This document shows positions 1 to 10,024 of a stretch of DNA of 50,113 nt, one piece after another (within the stretch, counting starts at the first letter, position 1; every line of letters starts with the position of its first letter). The notes beneath the pieces were generated by a model. That model was given only the letters and a program-made list of their open reading frames with translations. It was not told where the DNA came from and did no database searches. The stretch is from Bacteroidota bacterium (lineage in GTDB: Bacteria > Bacteroidota > Ignavibacteria > Kapaibacteriales > UBA961), in contig SXZI01000171.1 of assembly GCA_005788035.1 (NCBI GenBank), positions 1-50,113 on the forward strand, read 5' to 3'. Position numbers and translations under genes: made by a program.

Positions 1-411
1 ACTCGGGCCATAGATATCTGCATCAAGCAATCCGACCGTTGCACCTCTTTGAGCGAGAGAGGCAGCAAGATTCGCAGCTATGGTAGATTTGCCAACACCA
101 CCCTTGCCGGAAGAAACAGCGATGAGATGTTTCACAGTTGGTAGAACATTGGGATTAGTCATGCGCGGAATCAATATTTCGCGGACAAAAATCCTGATTT
201 CAAATCCTTCTGTTATTGAAAGAATGCTATCTTTTATAGCATCTTCAATAGTTTTTGCAATCCAATGTACAGGAGGAAACAATTCTATGTAAACTGATAT
301 TGTATTTCCATCTATTTCAATGGCTTTTATCGATTGAAGTTCTCGTAAACTGAGATTGAGATCAGGATCTACAATATGCTCTATTGCTGCATTAATTGTT
401 TGTTCGGTCAT
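1..411 (-). CDS. mrp: Mrp/ApbC-family iron-sulfur cluster carrier P-loop ATPase (partial, runs off window start)
   Basis: Reverse-strand reading from ATG at 411 gives [28 protein letters not shown]...[45 protein letters not shown]-terminal MIP18-like domain followed by the deviant Walker A GKGGVGKS. Absent from the ORF track because it is truncated. Confidence 0.93.
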   Translation of the reverse strand, partial: MTEQTINAAIEHIVDPDLNLSLRELQSIKAIEIDGNTISVYIELFPPVHWIAKTIEDAIKDSILSITEGFEIRIFVREILIPRMTNPNVLPTVKHLIAVSSGKGGVGKSTIAANLAASLAQRGATVGLLDADIYGPS

Positions 412-821
412 TTATTTGATTGTTGAGGTTGGCAAAATTCCATTAATACGCCTCCTGTTGAACCAGGGTGAAGAAATGCAATGTGCATGTCATGAGCACC
501 CGGCACAGGATATTCATTGATGAGTTTGATTCCGTTTTCTTTTGCTTTTGATAAATCATCTGAGATAGAATCAGAAGTGAATGCTATATGATGAATACCT
601 TCGCCACGTTTATTGATGAAATTGGCAATAGGTGAATCATCAGATATAGCCGCAGTCAATTCAATCAGAATGCCATTCAATGAGAATGAAGCAATCTGTA
701 CTTTTTGTGTTTCGACGGTTTCTTCGTGAAATTTCTCAACACCAAAAAGTAATGAATATCGAGCTTTGCTAGCTTCAAGATCTTTTACAGCAATGCCAAT
801 ATGATTGATTGATGTAAGCAT
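408..821 (-). CDS. mce: Methylmalonyl-CoA epimerase (VOC/glyoxalase family)
   Basis: [27 protein letters not shown]...[13 protein letters not shown]...[24 protein letters not shown] is typical of the family. Overlaps mrp by ATGA. Confidence 0.9.
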   Translation of the reverse strand: MLTSINHIGIAVKDLEASKARYSLLFGVEKFHEETVETQKVQIASFSLNGILIELTAAISDDSPIANFINKRGEGIHHIAFTSDSISDDLSKAKENGIKLINEYPVPGAHDMHIAFLHPGSTGGVLMEFCQPQQSNK

Positions 822-1582
822 TATGAAGAGTGTTTGGATGTGGATGAATAGACTGCTTCTGCTTGTTGAAGTTCAGCCAATGTATTTATACCCATAAACT
901 CAGATGAATTGAGAGCCGGAATCGCAGCAACAGTATGTCCTTGCTTGTATAAATATCCAATGATGTCTGTGAGATAATATTCGCCTTGAACATTTGCATT
1001 TGAAATGTTAGATAATGCATCAAAGAGGTGACGTGACTGTACGAGAAACATTCCGGTATTGATTTCTTGAATCAATCGTTCTGCATCACTTGCATCTTTT
1101 TCTTCCATGATGCCAACGAAATCACCGTTGGATGTACGTAGGATTCTTCCATATCCCTTTGGTTCATCGAGGAATGTAGAGACAGTAATTGCAATTGGAG
1201 CTGGTGATAAATCTTGAGTTTTATTGAGTAAATCTAATAATGTCTGAGTATTGATTAATGGTGTGTCACCGGTCAAAATCAATACATATCCATCATAATT
1301 CGAAAGTCTTTCTGCAGTTTGCATCACAGCATGCCCAGTTCCCAATTGCTCCAATTGATAAGTAGATTTGATGCCCGGATACTGTTCGAATAGATATTGT
1401 TCAACAATTTCTTTCTTATATCCGATGACAGGCAGTATTTCTTTCGGCTGAAGGGGTATGATTGCATCTAATACATGACCAATCAGTGGTTTGCCACATA
1501 ATTCAGCCATGACTTTGGGTTTATCTGTTAACCCCATCCGAGTGCCCTTGCCTGCAGCAAGAATGATGATGACTACATTCAT
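821..1582 (-). CDS. Nucleotidyltransferase, GlmU N-terminal-like (UDP-sugar pyrophosphorylase), without a left-handed beta-helix domain
   Basis: ILAAGKGTRMGLTDKPKVMAELCGKPLIGHVLDAI...LGTGHAVMQTAERL...LILTGDTPLI matches GlmU uridyltransferase motifs; the protein is only 253 aa. Confidence 0.82.
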   Translation of the reverse strand: MNVVIIILAAGKGTRMGLTDKPKVMAELCGKPLIGHVLDAIIPLQPKEILPVIGYKKEIVEQYLFEQYPGIKSTYQLEQLGTGHAVMQTAERLSNYDGYVLILTGDTPLINTQTLLDLLNKTQDLSPAPIAITVSTFLDEPKGYGRILRTSNGDFVGIMEEKDASDAERLIQEINTGMFLVQSRHLFDALSNISNANVQGEYYLTDIIGYLYKQGHTVAAIPALNSSEFMGINTLAELQQAEAVYSSTSKHSS

Positions 1583-1591
1583 GAACGTTGA

Positions 1592-1978
1592 TTATGATAG
1601 TAGGTTTTGTGGTTCTATTGAATGAAATCGGTCTACGATATCATTGTTCTCGTTAACCAAGACTATGGTTGGTTTATACAAGCGGGCTTCTTCATCGGAC
1701 ATGCTTGCATAGCTTATGATGATAATGCGATCACCAACAACGCCTTTTCTTGCGGCAGCCCCATTCAAACAAATGGTTTTGCTTCCTCGTTCACCAGGAA
1801 TGATATAGGTTTCTAGGCGTTCGCCATTATTGATATTGACAATGGCAACTTTCTCATATGGTAATAAATCCGCAGCATCCATCAAGTCAGTATCAATGGT
1901 AAGACTACCTTCATAATGCAATTCCGCTTGAGTAATGGTAGCACGGTGTATTTTTGATTTAAACATTATGCGCTCCAT
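1592..1978 (-). CDS. panD: Aspartate 1-decarboxylase proenzyme (pyruvoyl-dependent)
   Basis: [32 protein letters not shown] with the Gly-Ser self-processing site, plus [21 protein letters not shown] start at MFKSK (a few codons in) is plausible. Confidence 0.95.
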   Translation of the reverse strand: MERIMFKSKIHRATITQAELHYEGSLTIDTDLMDAADLLPYEKVAIVNINNGERLETYIIPGERGSKTICLNGAAARKGVVGDRIIIISYASMSDEEARLYKPTIVLVNENNDIVDRFHSIEPQNLLS

Positions 1979-2008
1979 TGCGCAATCCTCATTTTAGGTG
2001 AACAAGCA

Positions 2009-4060
2009 TTAAAAACGTAGAAGCTGATGCAATCGTTCCTTGATCAATTCCTTCGTGGGTATAACAGCATCCATCAATGATTTGTTATATGGAATTGGTA
2101 TATCGGGTGTTGCAATCCTCATGACTGGTGCATCCAGAAATGAAAATGCATCTTCAGTGACCGCTGCTGAAATTTCAGCTCCAAAACCTCCGGTCATGCA
2201 ATCTTCATGAACAATCAAGCAATGTCCTGTCTTTCGTACAGATTGCAATACTGCCTCTCTGTCCCAGGGGCATATGGTCCGCAAATCAATGATTTCAAGA
2301 GAATACTCTTTCAATTCCTGTTGAATGTCAATCACACGATAGAGCATTTCTCCCCAAGTTACGATAGTTGCGTCTGTACCTTCCTTTACAATATTGGCCT
2401 TACCGAATGGTAATACGAATGTATCACCTGGATAATCACCTCTCCCCGAAAATGTATCAAGAAGATTGCGATGTTCCAAAAAAACAGTAGGATCATTTCC
2501 CCGTAATGCCGTTCTGAGTAATCCAACAGCATCACGCACATTGCTTGGGAATGCTATTCTCCAGCCAATAGTGTGTGCAAATATGGCTTCGCCGGATACG
2601 CTATGCCATGGATCGCCAACCACTTTGCTGTGTCCGACAGGTATTCTTACGACAAATGGACAAGCAAATCTATTATTCGTTCTCCATCTTACTGTTCCTG
2701 CATCATTAAATTGCTCCATTGCTGGATCAAGATATTTACGAAATTGGATTTCGGGTACAGGAACCAAGCCGGCAAATGCCAGGCCTATGGATCGTCCTAT
2801 GATCCCTTCTTCAGAAAGAGAAGTATCAAACACTCTGTCTGCCCCATGTTTGATTTGCAAATCCATTGTAGCCCCATGCACTCCTCCTTTCATGCCTACA
2901 TCTTCACCGAAAACCACAACTCTGGGATTTACCATGAGTTCAGTATCGAGCGTGGCGCGAATCCCTTTTATCAACTCCATTCTTGTTTGAGGTTTTTCTT
3001 CAGTAAGAGGCAATAGTCTCAACTGTTCGGGTAATGTTCCGCCAATTTCCTGACTAGTACCTTGAAAGAACACATGATCTTTTATGAAAGAACTATCAGG
3101 AATAGGCAAGGACAATGCAATCTCTAGAGATTGCCTCACTTCAGCTTCGCATTCTTCATACAGACGCATCCATTCTTTTTCTGAGAGAATTTTTTTCTTG
3201 ATGCAAAAGCGCTTCAGTGAATCCATCGGGTCGCGCTCATTTTCTTGACGTTTTTGTTGTTCTGTTTTATACGTTTGGGAATCTTTTCCTGAATGCCCAC
3301 ATAATCTTGGAACATCCAATCGTATGAGAACAGGAGAAATGCGTTTTCTTGCATGTTGGATTGCATTGAAAATCAACTCAGCCGTTTCTTCCGGATTTGT
3401 TCCATCTCCTTCAAGAATGAGAAGATTGGAAAAAGCAGCAAGATTATGCGCAATATTTCCACCGGGTGTTTGATAGTCCCCGGTTACGGATATTCCATAA
3501 TGATTATCCTCTATGAAAAAGATCATAGGATAATTTTGGGTGGTGGCGATAGTGAGTGCAGACCAAAATCCATTCGTAGCACATGAAGCATCACCTCCAA
3601 GCGCAACCGCTATTGATTCATTCCAATCTTGTTCTTCTAGTACAGATGAACGATATACTGCTGCTTGGGCCCACCCAACTGCAGGTGTGAATTGCGCTCC
3701 GACATCACCACTTGCCGGCATTATGGTTACGCCTTTTCGAGGAGGGAGATGATGCACTACGCCAATGTCTCTTCCACCATTCAAGCTACCTGTATTTGAA
3801 ATTGGACCTGCGAATGCTTCTTCAATTGTCATTCCTGCGGCAAGTACAAATGGACGAGAGCGATAATATACTGTGGCACCATCATGAGGATTATTCAAGT
3901 AGTGCGCCAAAATGATTTGACCGAGTTCATGCCCCCTGGCAGAAAATTGATAGAGAACTACTCCTTTTTCAGCCAATTCAAGCTCTTCAATAACATCAAT
4001 CAATCGGGATGTTATAAGGGTTCTAGCTATGCCGATCCAGTCTGATTTCGAGATATTCAT
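2009..4060 (-). CDS. 2-oxoacid (branched-chain/pyruvate-type) dehydrogenase E1, fused alpha and beta subunits
   Basis: 683 aa. The N half has the TPP E1-alpha pattern (ALGGDASCATNGFWSALTIATTQNYPMIFFIEDNHYGIS). The C half is E1-beta (MELIKGIRATLDTELMVNPRVVVFGEDVGMKGGVHGAT...SLSEEGIIGRSIGLAFAGL). Confidence 0.9.
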   Translation of the reverse strand: MNISKSDWIGIARTLITSRLIDVIEELELAEKGVVLYQFSARGHELGQIILAHYLNNPHDGATVYYRSRPFVLAAGMTIEEAFAGPISNTGSLNGGRDIGVVHHLPPRKGVTIMPASGDVGAQFTPAVGWAQAAVYRSSVLEEQDWNESIAVALGGDASCATNGFWSALTIATTQNYPMIFFIEDNHYGISVTGDYQTPGGNIAHNLAAFSNLLILEGDGTNPEETAELIFNAIQHARKRISPVLIRLDVPRLCGHSGKDSQTYKTEQQKRQENERDPMDSLKRFCIKKKILSEKEWMRLYEECEAEVRQSLEIALSLPIPDSSFIKDHVFFQGTSQEIGGTLPEQLRLLPLTEEKPQTRMELIKGIRATLDTELMVNPRVVVFGEDVGMKGGVHGATMDLQIKHGADRVFDTSLSEEGIIGRSIGLAFAGLVPVPEIQFRKYLDPAMEQFNDAGTVRWRTNNRFACPFVVRIPVGHSKVVGDPWHSVSGEAIFAHTIGWRIAFPSNVRDAVGLLRTALRGNDPTVFLEHRNLLDTFSGRGDYPGDTFVLPFGKANIVKEGTDATIVTWGEMLYRVIDIQQELKEYSLEIIDLRTICPWDREAVLQSVRKTGHCLIVHEDCMTGGFGAEISAAVTEDAFSFLDAPVMRIATPDIPIPYNKSLMDAVIPTKELIKERLHQLLRF

Positions 4061-4246
4061 GTGAGAATCAATAGTTTTCGTTCAAAACAGATTGCAAAAT
4101 TACAAATACTATGCTTTTCTATGGGGCACTTATTACAATAAAGTAAGTGTTTGTCATCATTAATTCATGCAGATGGCATATCATTTCCCTAAATTTGTGG
4201 ATAATATGTCATCTGAAAGTTTTAAGCATAAACTGAGGTAATTATC

Positions 4247-5203
4247 ATGGTGCTTCGCCGATTTATTCGAATAGTCATCGCATTCGCATTGTTCCTTTGC
4301 TTACAGGATTATGCCATTGCTCAGTTCACTCAGCCATTTTTGATGAAAGAAGGGTTGCAATCAGTGAAAAAAGTAGCAGCTGATTCAGGCTGGAAAAGGC
4401 CGATTCTGACAACTGTAGCCACTATTGGGGATACAGCCGGCATTGCAGCAGGCGCTGGTGGGCTATTGACAACTGCATTCGATATGAAAACAGGACGTTC
4501 TCCTGTTTGGATTTATATACTAGGCGTAGAAGATGCAAGCGGGAATTCTGCAACAAAATTACTGGCTTATATCAAAGTTCCGATACTTGGTCTTCAGCAA
4601 TTTCCTTTGCCGCCTGATGCTGTACCGGGAGATATTCCATTCCAGCCGCAAGATTCCATTCCTACCGCATTGGTCATGAATTCGGATGCAATTGTGAATA
4701 AGGTTAATGCAAATGCAACATATCAATCATTCATAAAAGAAAATCCAAAAGCTAAATCTGCTTTTATTGTGTTGTTCACGTCTCCATTCGATATCCCTGA
4801 GACACCATTCACTGCAGGTACTCCACTTTGGAATTTCAACTTTTCTGATCAAGCAGATTCATTGGCTCCTTCGCTCTCTTGTTTCGTTCACGGAGTAACA
4901 GGTGAAACCATTTGTATTGATGCACCATTCACATCAATCAATGAAGAAAATAATAACATTGCTCATGCTTCACTAAAGATACATCCTATTCCGCAAGGAA
5001 TGAATGGTATTCTCCAGTTTTCGAACAATCATACTGATCAATCAGTATTTGTTGTTGTGTCTGATTTGTTGGGAAGGACTGTATTTTCATCGCAATCAAC
5101 CGACACATCTATCATGACATTGCCGCTACTTCCTGCAGGTATTTACATTGCAAGGATTCAAGATGTAAGTGGTATTTCTTCTCTACGTTTTATTCAACAG
5201 TAA
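4247..5203 (+). CDS. Secreted hypothetical protein with T9SS type A C-terminal sorting domain
   Basis: N-terminal signal peptide (VIAFALFLCLQDYAIAQ). C-terminal IHPIPQGMNGILQFSNNHTDQSVFVVVSDLLGRTVFSSQS...LPAGIYIARIQDVSGISSLRFIQQ is a Por-secretion-type tail. Confidence 0.75.
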   Translation: MVLRRFIRIVIAFALFLCLQDYAIAQFTQPFLMKEGLQSVKKVAADSGWKRPILTTVATIGDTAGIAAGAGGLLTTAFDMKTGRSPVWIYILGVEDASGNSATKLLAYIKVPILGLQQFPLPPDAVPGDIPFQPQDSIPTALVMNSDAIVNKVNANATYQSFIKENPKAKSAFIVLFTSPFDIPETPFTAGTPLWNFNFSDQADSLAPSLSCFVHGVTGETICIDAPFTSINEENNNIAHASLKIHPIPQGMNGILQFSNNHTDQSVFVVVSDLLGRTVFSSQSTDTSIMTLPLLPAGIYIARIQDVSGISSLRFIQQ

Positions 5204-5209
5204 ATTACT

Positions 5210-6505
5210 ATGTACGATATCACCAAACAACATGATCCTGAATTATTTGCCGCATTGCTAGGCGAATATAATCGTCAACAGCAAAAGATTGAATTGATCG
5301 CAAGTGAAAATTTCACATCGCAGGCAGTAATGGAAATACAAGGTTCCGTTCTCACCAACAAATATGCGGAAGGGTACCCCGGAAAACGATATTATGGTGG
5401 ATGCGAATGGGTTGATGTAGCTGAGGATTTGGCCCGTGATCGCTTAAAACAATTATTCGGTGCAGAATATGTGAATGTTCAACCACATAGTGGAAGTGGT
5501 GCAAATATGGCGGTCTATTTTGTGTATCTCAAACCCGGCGACACAGTATTGGGTATGGATTTATCGCATGGTGGACATCTCACACATGGATCACCCGTAA
5601 ATTTTTCCGGGAAATTTTACAATTTCATTCCCTATGGTCTAGACAAAGAAACAGGTAGAATTGATTATGATAAAGTTGCAGACCTAGCAAAAGAACATCG
5701 TCCGAAAATGATTACAGTTGGCGCTTCAGCCTACTCAAGAAACATTGACTTCAAAGCATTTAGAACAATCGCTGATTCCGTCGGAGCATTTCTCTTAGCA
5801 GATATTGCGCATCCTGCAGGTTTGATTGCAAAAGGTCGTTTGGATAATCCTGTTCCACATTGTGATATTGTAACAAGTACCACCCATAAAACACTACGCG
5901 GTCCACGTGGCGGGATAATTATGATGGGATCCAATTATGAAAACCCTTTTGGTGCAGTTGCGCCAAAGTCAGGAAGAAAAAAACTCATGGGAGAGCTCAT
6001 TGATTCAATGGTTATGCCGGGAATACAAGGTGGCCCTTTGATGCATGTTATTGCAGCAAAGGCAACTGCTTTCAAAGAAGCACTTTCAGATGAGTTTGAT
6101 ACATATACCAAGCAAGTGGTTAGCAATGCTAATAGCATGGCAAATTCACTTATTTCAATGGGGTATGATATCGTAAGCGGCGGTACCGATAATCACCTTA
6201 TGCTCATAGATTTGCGAAATAAAGGTGTAACAGGCAAACAAGCCGAAATAGCATTAGACTCTGCAGGCATAACCTGTAATAAAAATGCTGTTCCTTATGA
6301 TACCCAACCACCATTGGTAACATCCGGTATTCGTCTTGGAGCAGCTGCTATGACATCAAGGGGTTTTAAAGAGCATGACATGAAGCAGATTGCTGAATTT
6401 ATTGATAAAGTCATTCAACATATCGATCAACCTCAGATTGCGGCTGATGTGAAGCAACAAGTTAGTGAGTACTGTAAAGATTTTCCTATTCATCCACAGA
6501 TATAG
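5210..6505 (+). CDS. glyA: Serine hydroxymethyltransferase
   Basis: [43 protein letters not shown]...[18 protein letters not shown] (PLP lysine motif). Confidence 0.98.
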   Translation: MYDITKQHDPELFAALLGEYNRQQQKIELIASENFTSQAVMEIQGSVLTNKYAEGYPGKRYYGGCEWVDVAEDLARDRLKQLFGAEYVNVQPHSGSGANMAVYFVYLKPGDTVLGMDLSHGGHLTHGSPVNFSGKFYNFIPYGLDKETGRIDYDKVADLAKEHRPKMITVGASAYSRNIDFKAFRTIADSVGAFLLADIAHPAGLIAKGRLDNPVPHCDIVTSTTHKTLRGPRGGIIMMGSNYENPFGAVAPKSGRKKLMGELIDSMVMPGIQGGPLMHVIAAKATAFKEALSDEFDTYTKQVVSNANSMANSLISMGYDIVSGGTDNHLMLIDLRNKGVTGKQAEIALDSAGITCNKNAVPYDTQPPLVTSGIRLGAAAMTSRGFKEHDMKQIAEFIDKVIQHIDQPQIAADVKQQVSEYCKDFPIHPQI

Positions 6506-6528
6506 GAATGTTTAGCAGAAAATGAAGG

Positions 6529-6563
6529 GCGGTTAACGTATTACAAGGTTGACCGCTTTTTTT
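6529..6563 (+). terminator. Rho-independent terminator downstream of glyA
   Basis: GCGGTTAA / TTGACCGC stem (one G-U pair) followed by TTTTTTT. Confidence 0.8.
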
Positions 6564-6634
6564 GTACTTTCTTTGCAAATATCATCGACAAATTGTAGTT
6601 TAGGCAAAAATCATACCACGATGCAAAGCAGCAA

Positions 6635-7231
6635 TTGCATCAGGCGTATCCACACAATATTAGCGCCATGATTCTTATAGATTCAATACTAATGGATGAA
6701 GCAATCATCCATGAGCATTTTTCATGCGATGTGCAGGCTTGCAAAGGTGCATGCTGTACCCTCAAAGGTGGGGAGGGAGCTCCATTGGATAAAAGGGAAA
6801 TTCCGTTTATAAAAGAAGCAATTCCTTCGGTACTTTCCTATCTTGATGAGGAATCTATACAAATTCTCAATGATGAATCATGGATTGGTGGAACACCTGA
6901 TGAACCTTTCGTGCAATGTATTGATGATGCTGATTGTGTTTTTGTATTTAGGGATAAAGGGATTGCCAAATGTGGACTAGAAAAAGCATTTTTTGAAAAG
7001 CAAACCACATTTAGGAAGCCATTGTCATGTCATTTGTTTCCAATTCGTATTCGAAATTTCGGTGGTGATTATCTCAGTTATCAACCATTCGAAGAATGCA
7101 AACCGGCAATTGAGCATGGCAAAAAACAACAGAGTATGGTTATACACTCGGTGCGTGAAGCCTTAATTCGTGCATATGGGGAGAACTGGTATAATCAAGC
7201 ACAAGAATTTATGAGTCAGGAGAGCGAATAA
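6635..7231 (+). CDS. DUF3109 family cysteine-rich protein
   Basis: HFSCDVQACKGACCTLKGGEGAPL...CGLEKAFFE...KPLSCHLFPIRI is the DUF3109 Cys pattern. The true start is probably an internal Met (MILIDSILMDEAIIHEHF). Confidence 0.8.
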   Translation: MHQAYPHNISAMILIDSILMDEAIIHEHFSCDVQACKGACCTLKGGEGAPLDKREIPFIKEAIPSVLSYLDEESIQILNDESWIGGTPDEPFVQCIDDADCVFVFRDKGIAKCGLEKAFFEKQTTFRKPLSCHLFPIRIRNFGGDYLSYQPFEECKPAIEHGKKQQSMVIHSVREALIRAYGENWYNQAQEFMSQESE

Positions 7232-8919
7232 TGGCAATGAAAGTATCTATGAATTTGCAGACATCGCTTCTGCAAACACTAACACCACAACAAATTCAAT
7301 ATTTGAAGCTCCTGCAATTACCAATTTTGCAATTGGAACAACATGTACGTCAGGAAGTTGAGCAGAATCCAATGCTTGATGAGTCTTCAGATGAAATGAT
7401 TTCCATTGAAGAAGATTCGGATTTTGAACCAAGCGAAAATCTCCTAAGCACTGTCCCTAAAGATGTGATGGAGGGCAATGATTATAATGACAAAACATAT
7501 GATTATGATGAACCTGTTCCTTTCGATGCAGAGCACCATGATCCTTTCGATTTTTACGAATTGGCTTGGAATGAAACGAGAACACCAGAACAAGGTTCAG
7601 GTGATTTTGATGATGAAGATGATTATGGTTATAATGAGCAAAGCGAGTTAACCACTTTCACTGATGATCTGATAGAACAAGTGAATATGCTCAATCTCAA
7701 TGATCAAGAAAAACTCTTATGCTATACCATCATCGGAAATTTGGAAGATGATGGTTATTTACGTCGTTCACTCGAAGATTTGGTCGATGATGTCAATACT
7801 AGAATCTTGGAAGAAAATCATAAAGCACATAGAGAATATCTTCGAAGACATAAGCGTTTCTTGGAAGAGTCAATCAAAAAAAACTCCATGTCTAGTAATT
7901 CCTACTTCGACAATCTGGAGGATGAAGATCCAGATCTTGCAGTGGAGGAACCAATTGCTCCAATACCCGTTGCATCAGTAACAATAGAACTGGCTGAAAA
8001 AGCACTGCATTATGTGCAACAACAAGAACCGCCCGGTATAGCAGCAAGGGATCTTCGTGAGTGTTTATTGCTTCAATTGCATGCAAAAAGCAATCCTACG
8101 GATTCTGAGCTATTGGCCCGACGTATATTGGAAAAGAGTTATGATGTATTCGTCATGAAACATTATACAGTTTTGTGCAGACAATTTTCGATAAATGAGG
8201 ATGAACTGAAATCGGCTATTGATGCTATACGCCGTTTGAATCCCAAACCTGGTGGAATGGGAATATCTATGGCAACCACTAGCGTCATACCTGATTTTGT
8301 AATTTCAATCGATGATGATAGTGATGAAATCATGATTAATGTCAATGATACTCGTATTCCTCAGTTGAAGCTGAATAAAATGTATGAAGATTTGAAAAAA
8401 GAAGCTCGATATCGCAAATACAATAAAGAAACAAAAGAATGGCTTCGTAAAAAATATGATGATGCAAAGTTTTTACTTCAAGCCATAAGGCAAAGAAAAA
8501 AGACAATGCTCAAAGTCATGACGGGAATTGCTGGTGCTCAAAAAGATTTCTTCAGATATGGTGAAAGTGCCCTTAAACCATTAATCTATAAAGATGTTGC
8601 AGATGTGACGGGAATGGATGTTTCCACGATTTGCCGCATAGTCAATGGAAAATATGTTCAAACTGATTTCGGAACCTATGAATTACGATTTTTCTTTAGT
8701 GAATCATTGCCGAGCGATGATGGCGAAGAGATATCAACAACAGTCATCAAACAAAAAATAAAAGATTTGATTGATAAGGAACCAAAACTCAAGCCACATA
8801 GTGATGACAAATTGATGTCCGAGCTAAAAAAACAAGGATTGAATGTTGCTCGTAGAACTGTTGCAAAATATAGGGAGCAAATGAGAATTCCTGTTGCTCG
8901 ACTACGTAAAGAATTATGA
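7231..8919 (+). CDS. rpoN: RNA polymerase sigma-54 factor
   Basis: Gln/Leu-rich region I (QTLTPQQIQYLKLLQLPILQLEQHVRQEVEQNPML), long acidic region II, C-terminal RpoN box ARRTVAKYRE. Confidence 0.96.
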   Translation: MAMKVSMNLQTSLLQTLTPQQIQYLKLLQLPILQLEQHVRQEVEQNPMLDESSDEMISIEEDSDFEPSENLLSTVPKDVMEGNDYNDKTYDYDEPVPFDAEHHDPFDFYELAWNETRTPEQGSGDFDDEDDYGYNEQSELTTFTDDLIEQVNMLNLNDQEKLLCYTIIGNLEDDGYLRRSLEDLVDDVNTRILEENHKAHREYLRRHKRFLEESIKKNSMSSNSYFDNLEDEDPDLAVEEPIAPIPVASVTIELAEKALHYVQQQEPPGIAARDLRECLLLQLHAKSNPTDSELLARRILEKSYDVFVMKHYTVLCRQFSINEDELKSAIDAIRRLNPKPGGMGISMATTSVIPDFVISIDDDSDEIMINVNDTRIPQLKLNKMYEDLKKEARYRKYNKETKEWLRKKYDDAKFLLQAIRQRKKTMLKVMTGIAGAQKDFFRYGESALKPLIYKDVADVTGMDVSTICRIVNGKYVQTDFGTYELRFFFSESLPSDDGEEISTTVIKQKIKDLIDKEPKLKPHSDDKLMSELKKQGLNVARRTVAKYREQMRIPVARLRKEL

Positions 8920-8926
8920 TTGCATT

Positions 8927-10024
8927 ATGTCTCTAGTCACCTTACTTTCCAAATTAGATCATACATTGCGTCCTGCCTTGGGTGCATTGCCAGCCACATT
9001 ATTTACTCGCTTATATTCATCTACCAGGCCTTGGTTTTCCAAGGTTGCAGCTCAAGATGATGTATCTGTTGTTTCAATTCCAGATCAAGTATCTATATCA
9101 TTCAAACATCTTACTTTTAGGTCTTATTTGGGTAATGCTGCCGGAATGTATAAGCAAGCAGAAGGTTATGAGAGAGCATATGCTCAAGGCGCAGGTTTCT
9201 ATCTTTGCGGAACAACTACATCCTTACCAAGAAAAGGGAATACCAAACATGGTATTCTACATCCATTTGTTCCATATCCTAAAACACATGCTGCATCGAA
9301 TTGGCTTGGTTTGCCTAATGATGGTCATAGAGAAACTGCTGCGAAAATTGCAGGTTTTACGAGGTTTGCACATTTCCCAATTGGTGCCAGTATTGCCTTG
9401 GATCCCGGAATGCCCACTGAACAAGCGATGAAAGGATTGATTGAGGGAATGAAAGCATATATTGATGCCGGATGTGATTTTCTGGAGTTAAACGAAAGTT
9501 GTCCGAATGTCCCAGGCCATGATGTGAATCATAGCACACTAGAACTATCTCTTCTTGCGCGATTGGATGCAGTGTCTTCTCAAATAGACCTCTCTTCAAT
9601 ACCTGTATTTGTCAAATTTTCCAATGATACTGATCAAGAATTAGTTCAGCAACTAATGAAGGCATTGATTGATCGTTCCTTTTCTGGAATCAATTTCGGA
9701 AATACCTCAACTCGATATAAAGAAATGGAACATTTGATTCATTCATCAGATAGACATCTCTATGACTATTTCACGAAAGAATTTGGTGGAGGTTTAAGCG
9801 GAGTGATTGTTAGAGAGGCATCAACAGCGTTGATCTCTGAGGCAAAACGCTATCGGGAAGAGTTATCAGTACCTGAATTTATGATTATTGCTACAGGTGG
9901 AATAGAAAGCAAGGAAGATGTGCAGTTTGCAAAACAGAATGGAGCTGACTTGTTGCAATGGTATACCGGTTACTATGAACAATTCGGAAAACATGGCAAT
10001 AACGTGTATTCTGCAATGTATTGA
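8927..10024 (+). CDS. Dihydroorotate dehydrogenase-like FMN protein
   Basis: LNESCPNVPG, VFVKFSNDTD, GINFGNTST, FGGGLSGVIVREAST, MIIATGGIESKEDVQFAKQNGADLLQWYTGYYEQFG resemble DHODH class 2 motifs but are divergent. Confidence 0.75.
   Translation: MSLVTLLSKLDHTLRPALGALPATLFTRLYSSTRPWFSKVAAQDDVSVVSIPDQVSISFKHLTFRSYLGNAAGMYKQAEGYERAYAQGAGFYLCGTTTSLPRKGNTKHGILHPFVPYPKTHAASNWLGLPNDGHRETAAKIAGFTRFAHFPIGASIALDPGMPTEQAMKGLIEGMKAYIDAGCDFLELNESCPNVPGHDVNHSTLELSLLARLDAVSSQIDLSSIPVFVKFSNDTDQELVQQLMKALIDRSFSGINFGNTSTRYKEMEHLIHSSDRHLYDYFTKEFGGGLSGVIVREASTALISEAKRYREELSVPEFMIIATGGIESKEDVQFAKQNGADLLQWYTGYYEQFGKHGNNVYSAMY

Noticed and set aside
80-292. 70-aa + strand ORF at window start
   Set aside because: Antisense to mrp, whose P-loop reads clearly on the minus strand.
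2466-3016. + strand ORFs of 174 and 147 aa
   Set aside because: Antisense to the strongly supported E1 alpha/beta dehydrogenase; their translations show no recognisable domain.
2009-4060. Fused alpha-beta E1 dehydrogenase as a novel fusion
   Set aside because: Such E1 alpha-beta fusions are common in Bacteroidota-type genomes as far as I know.
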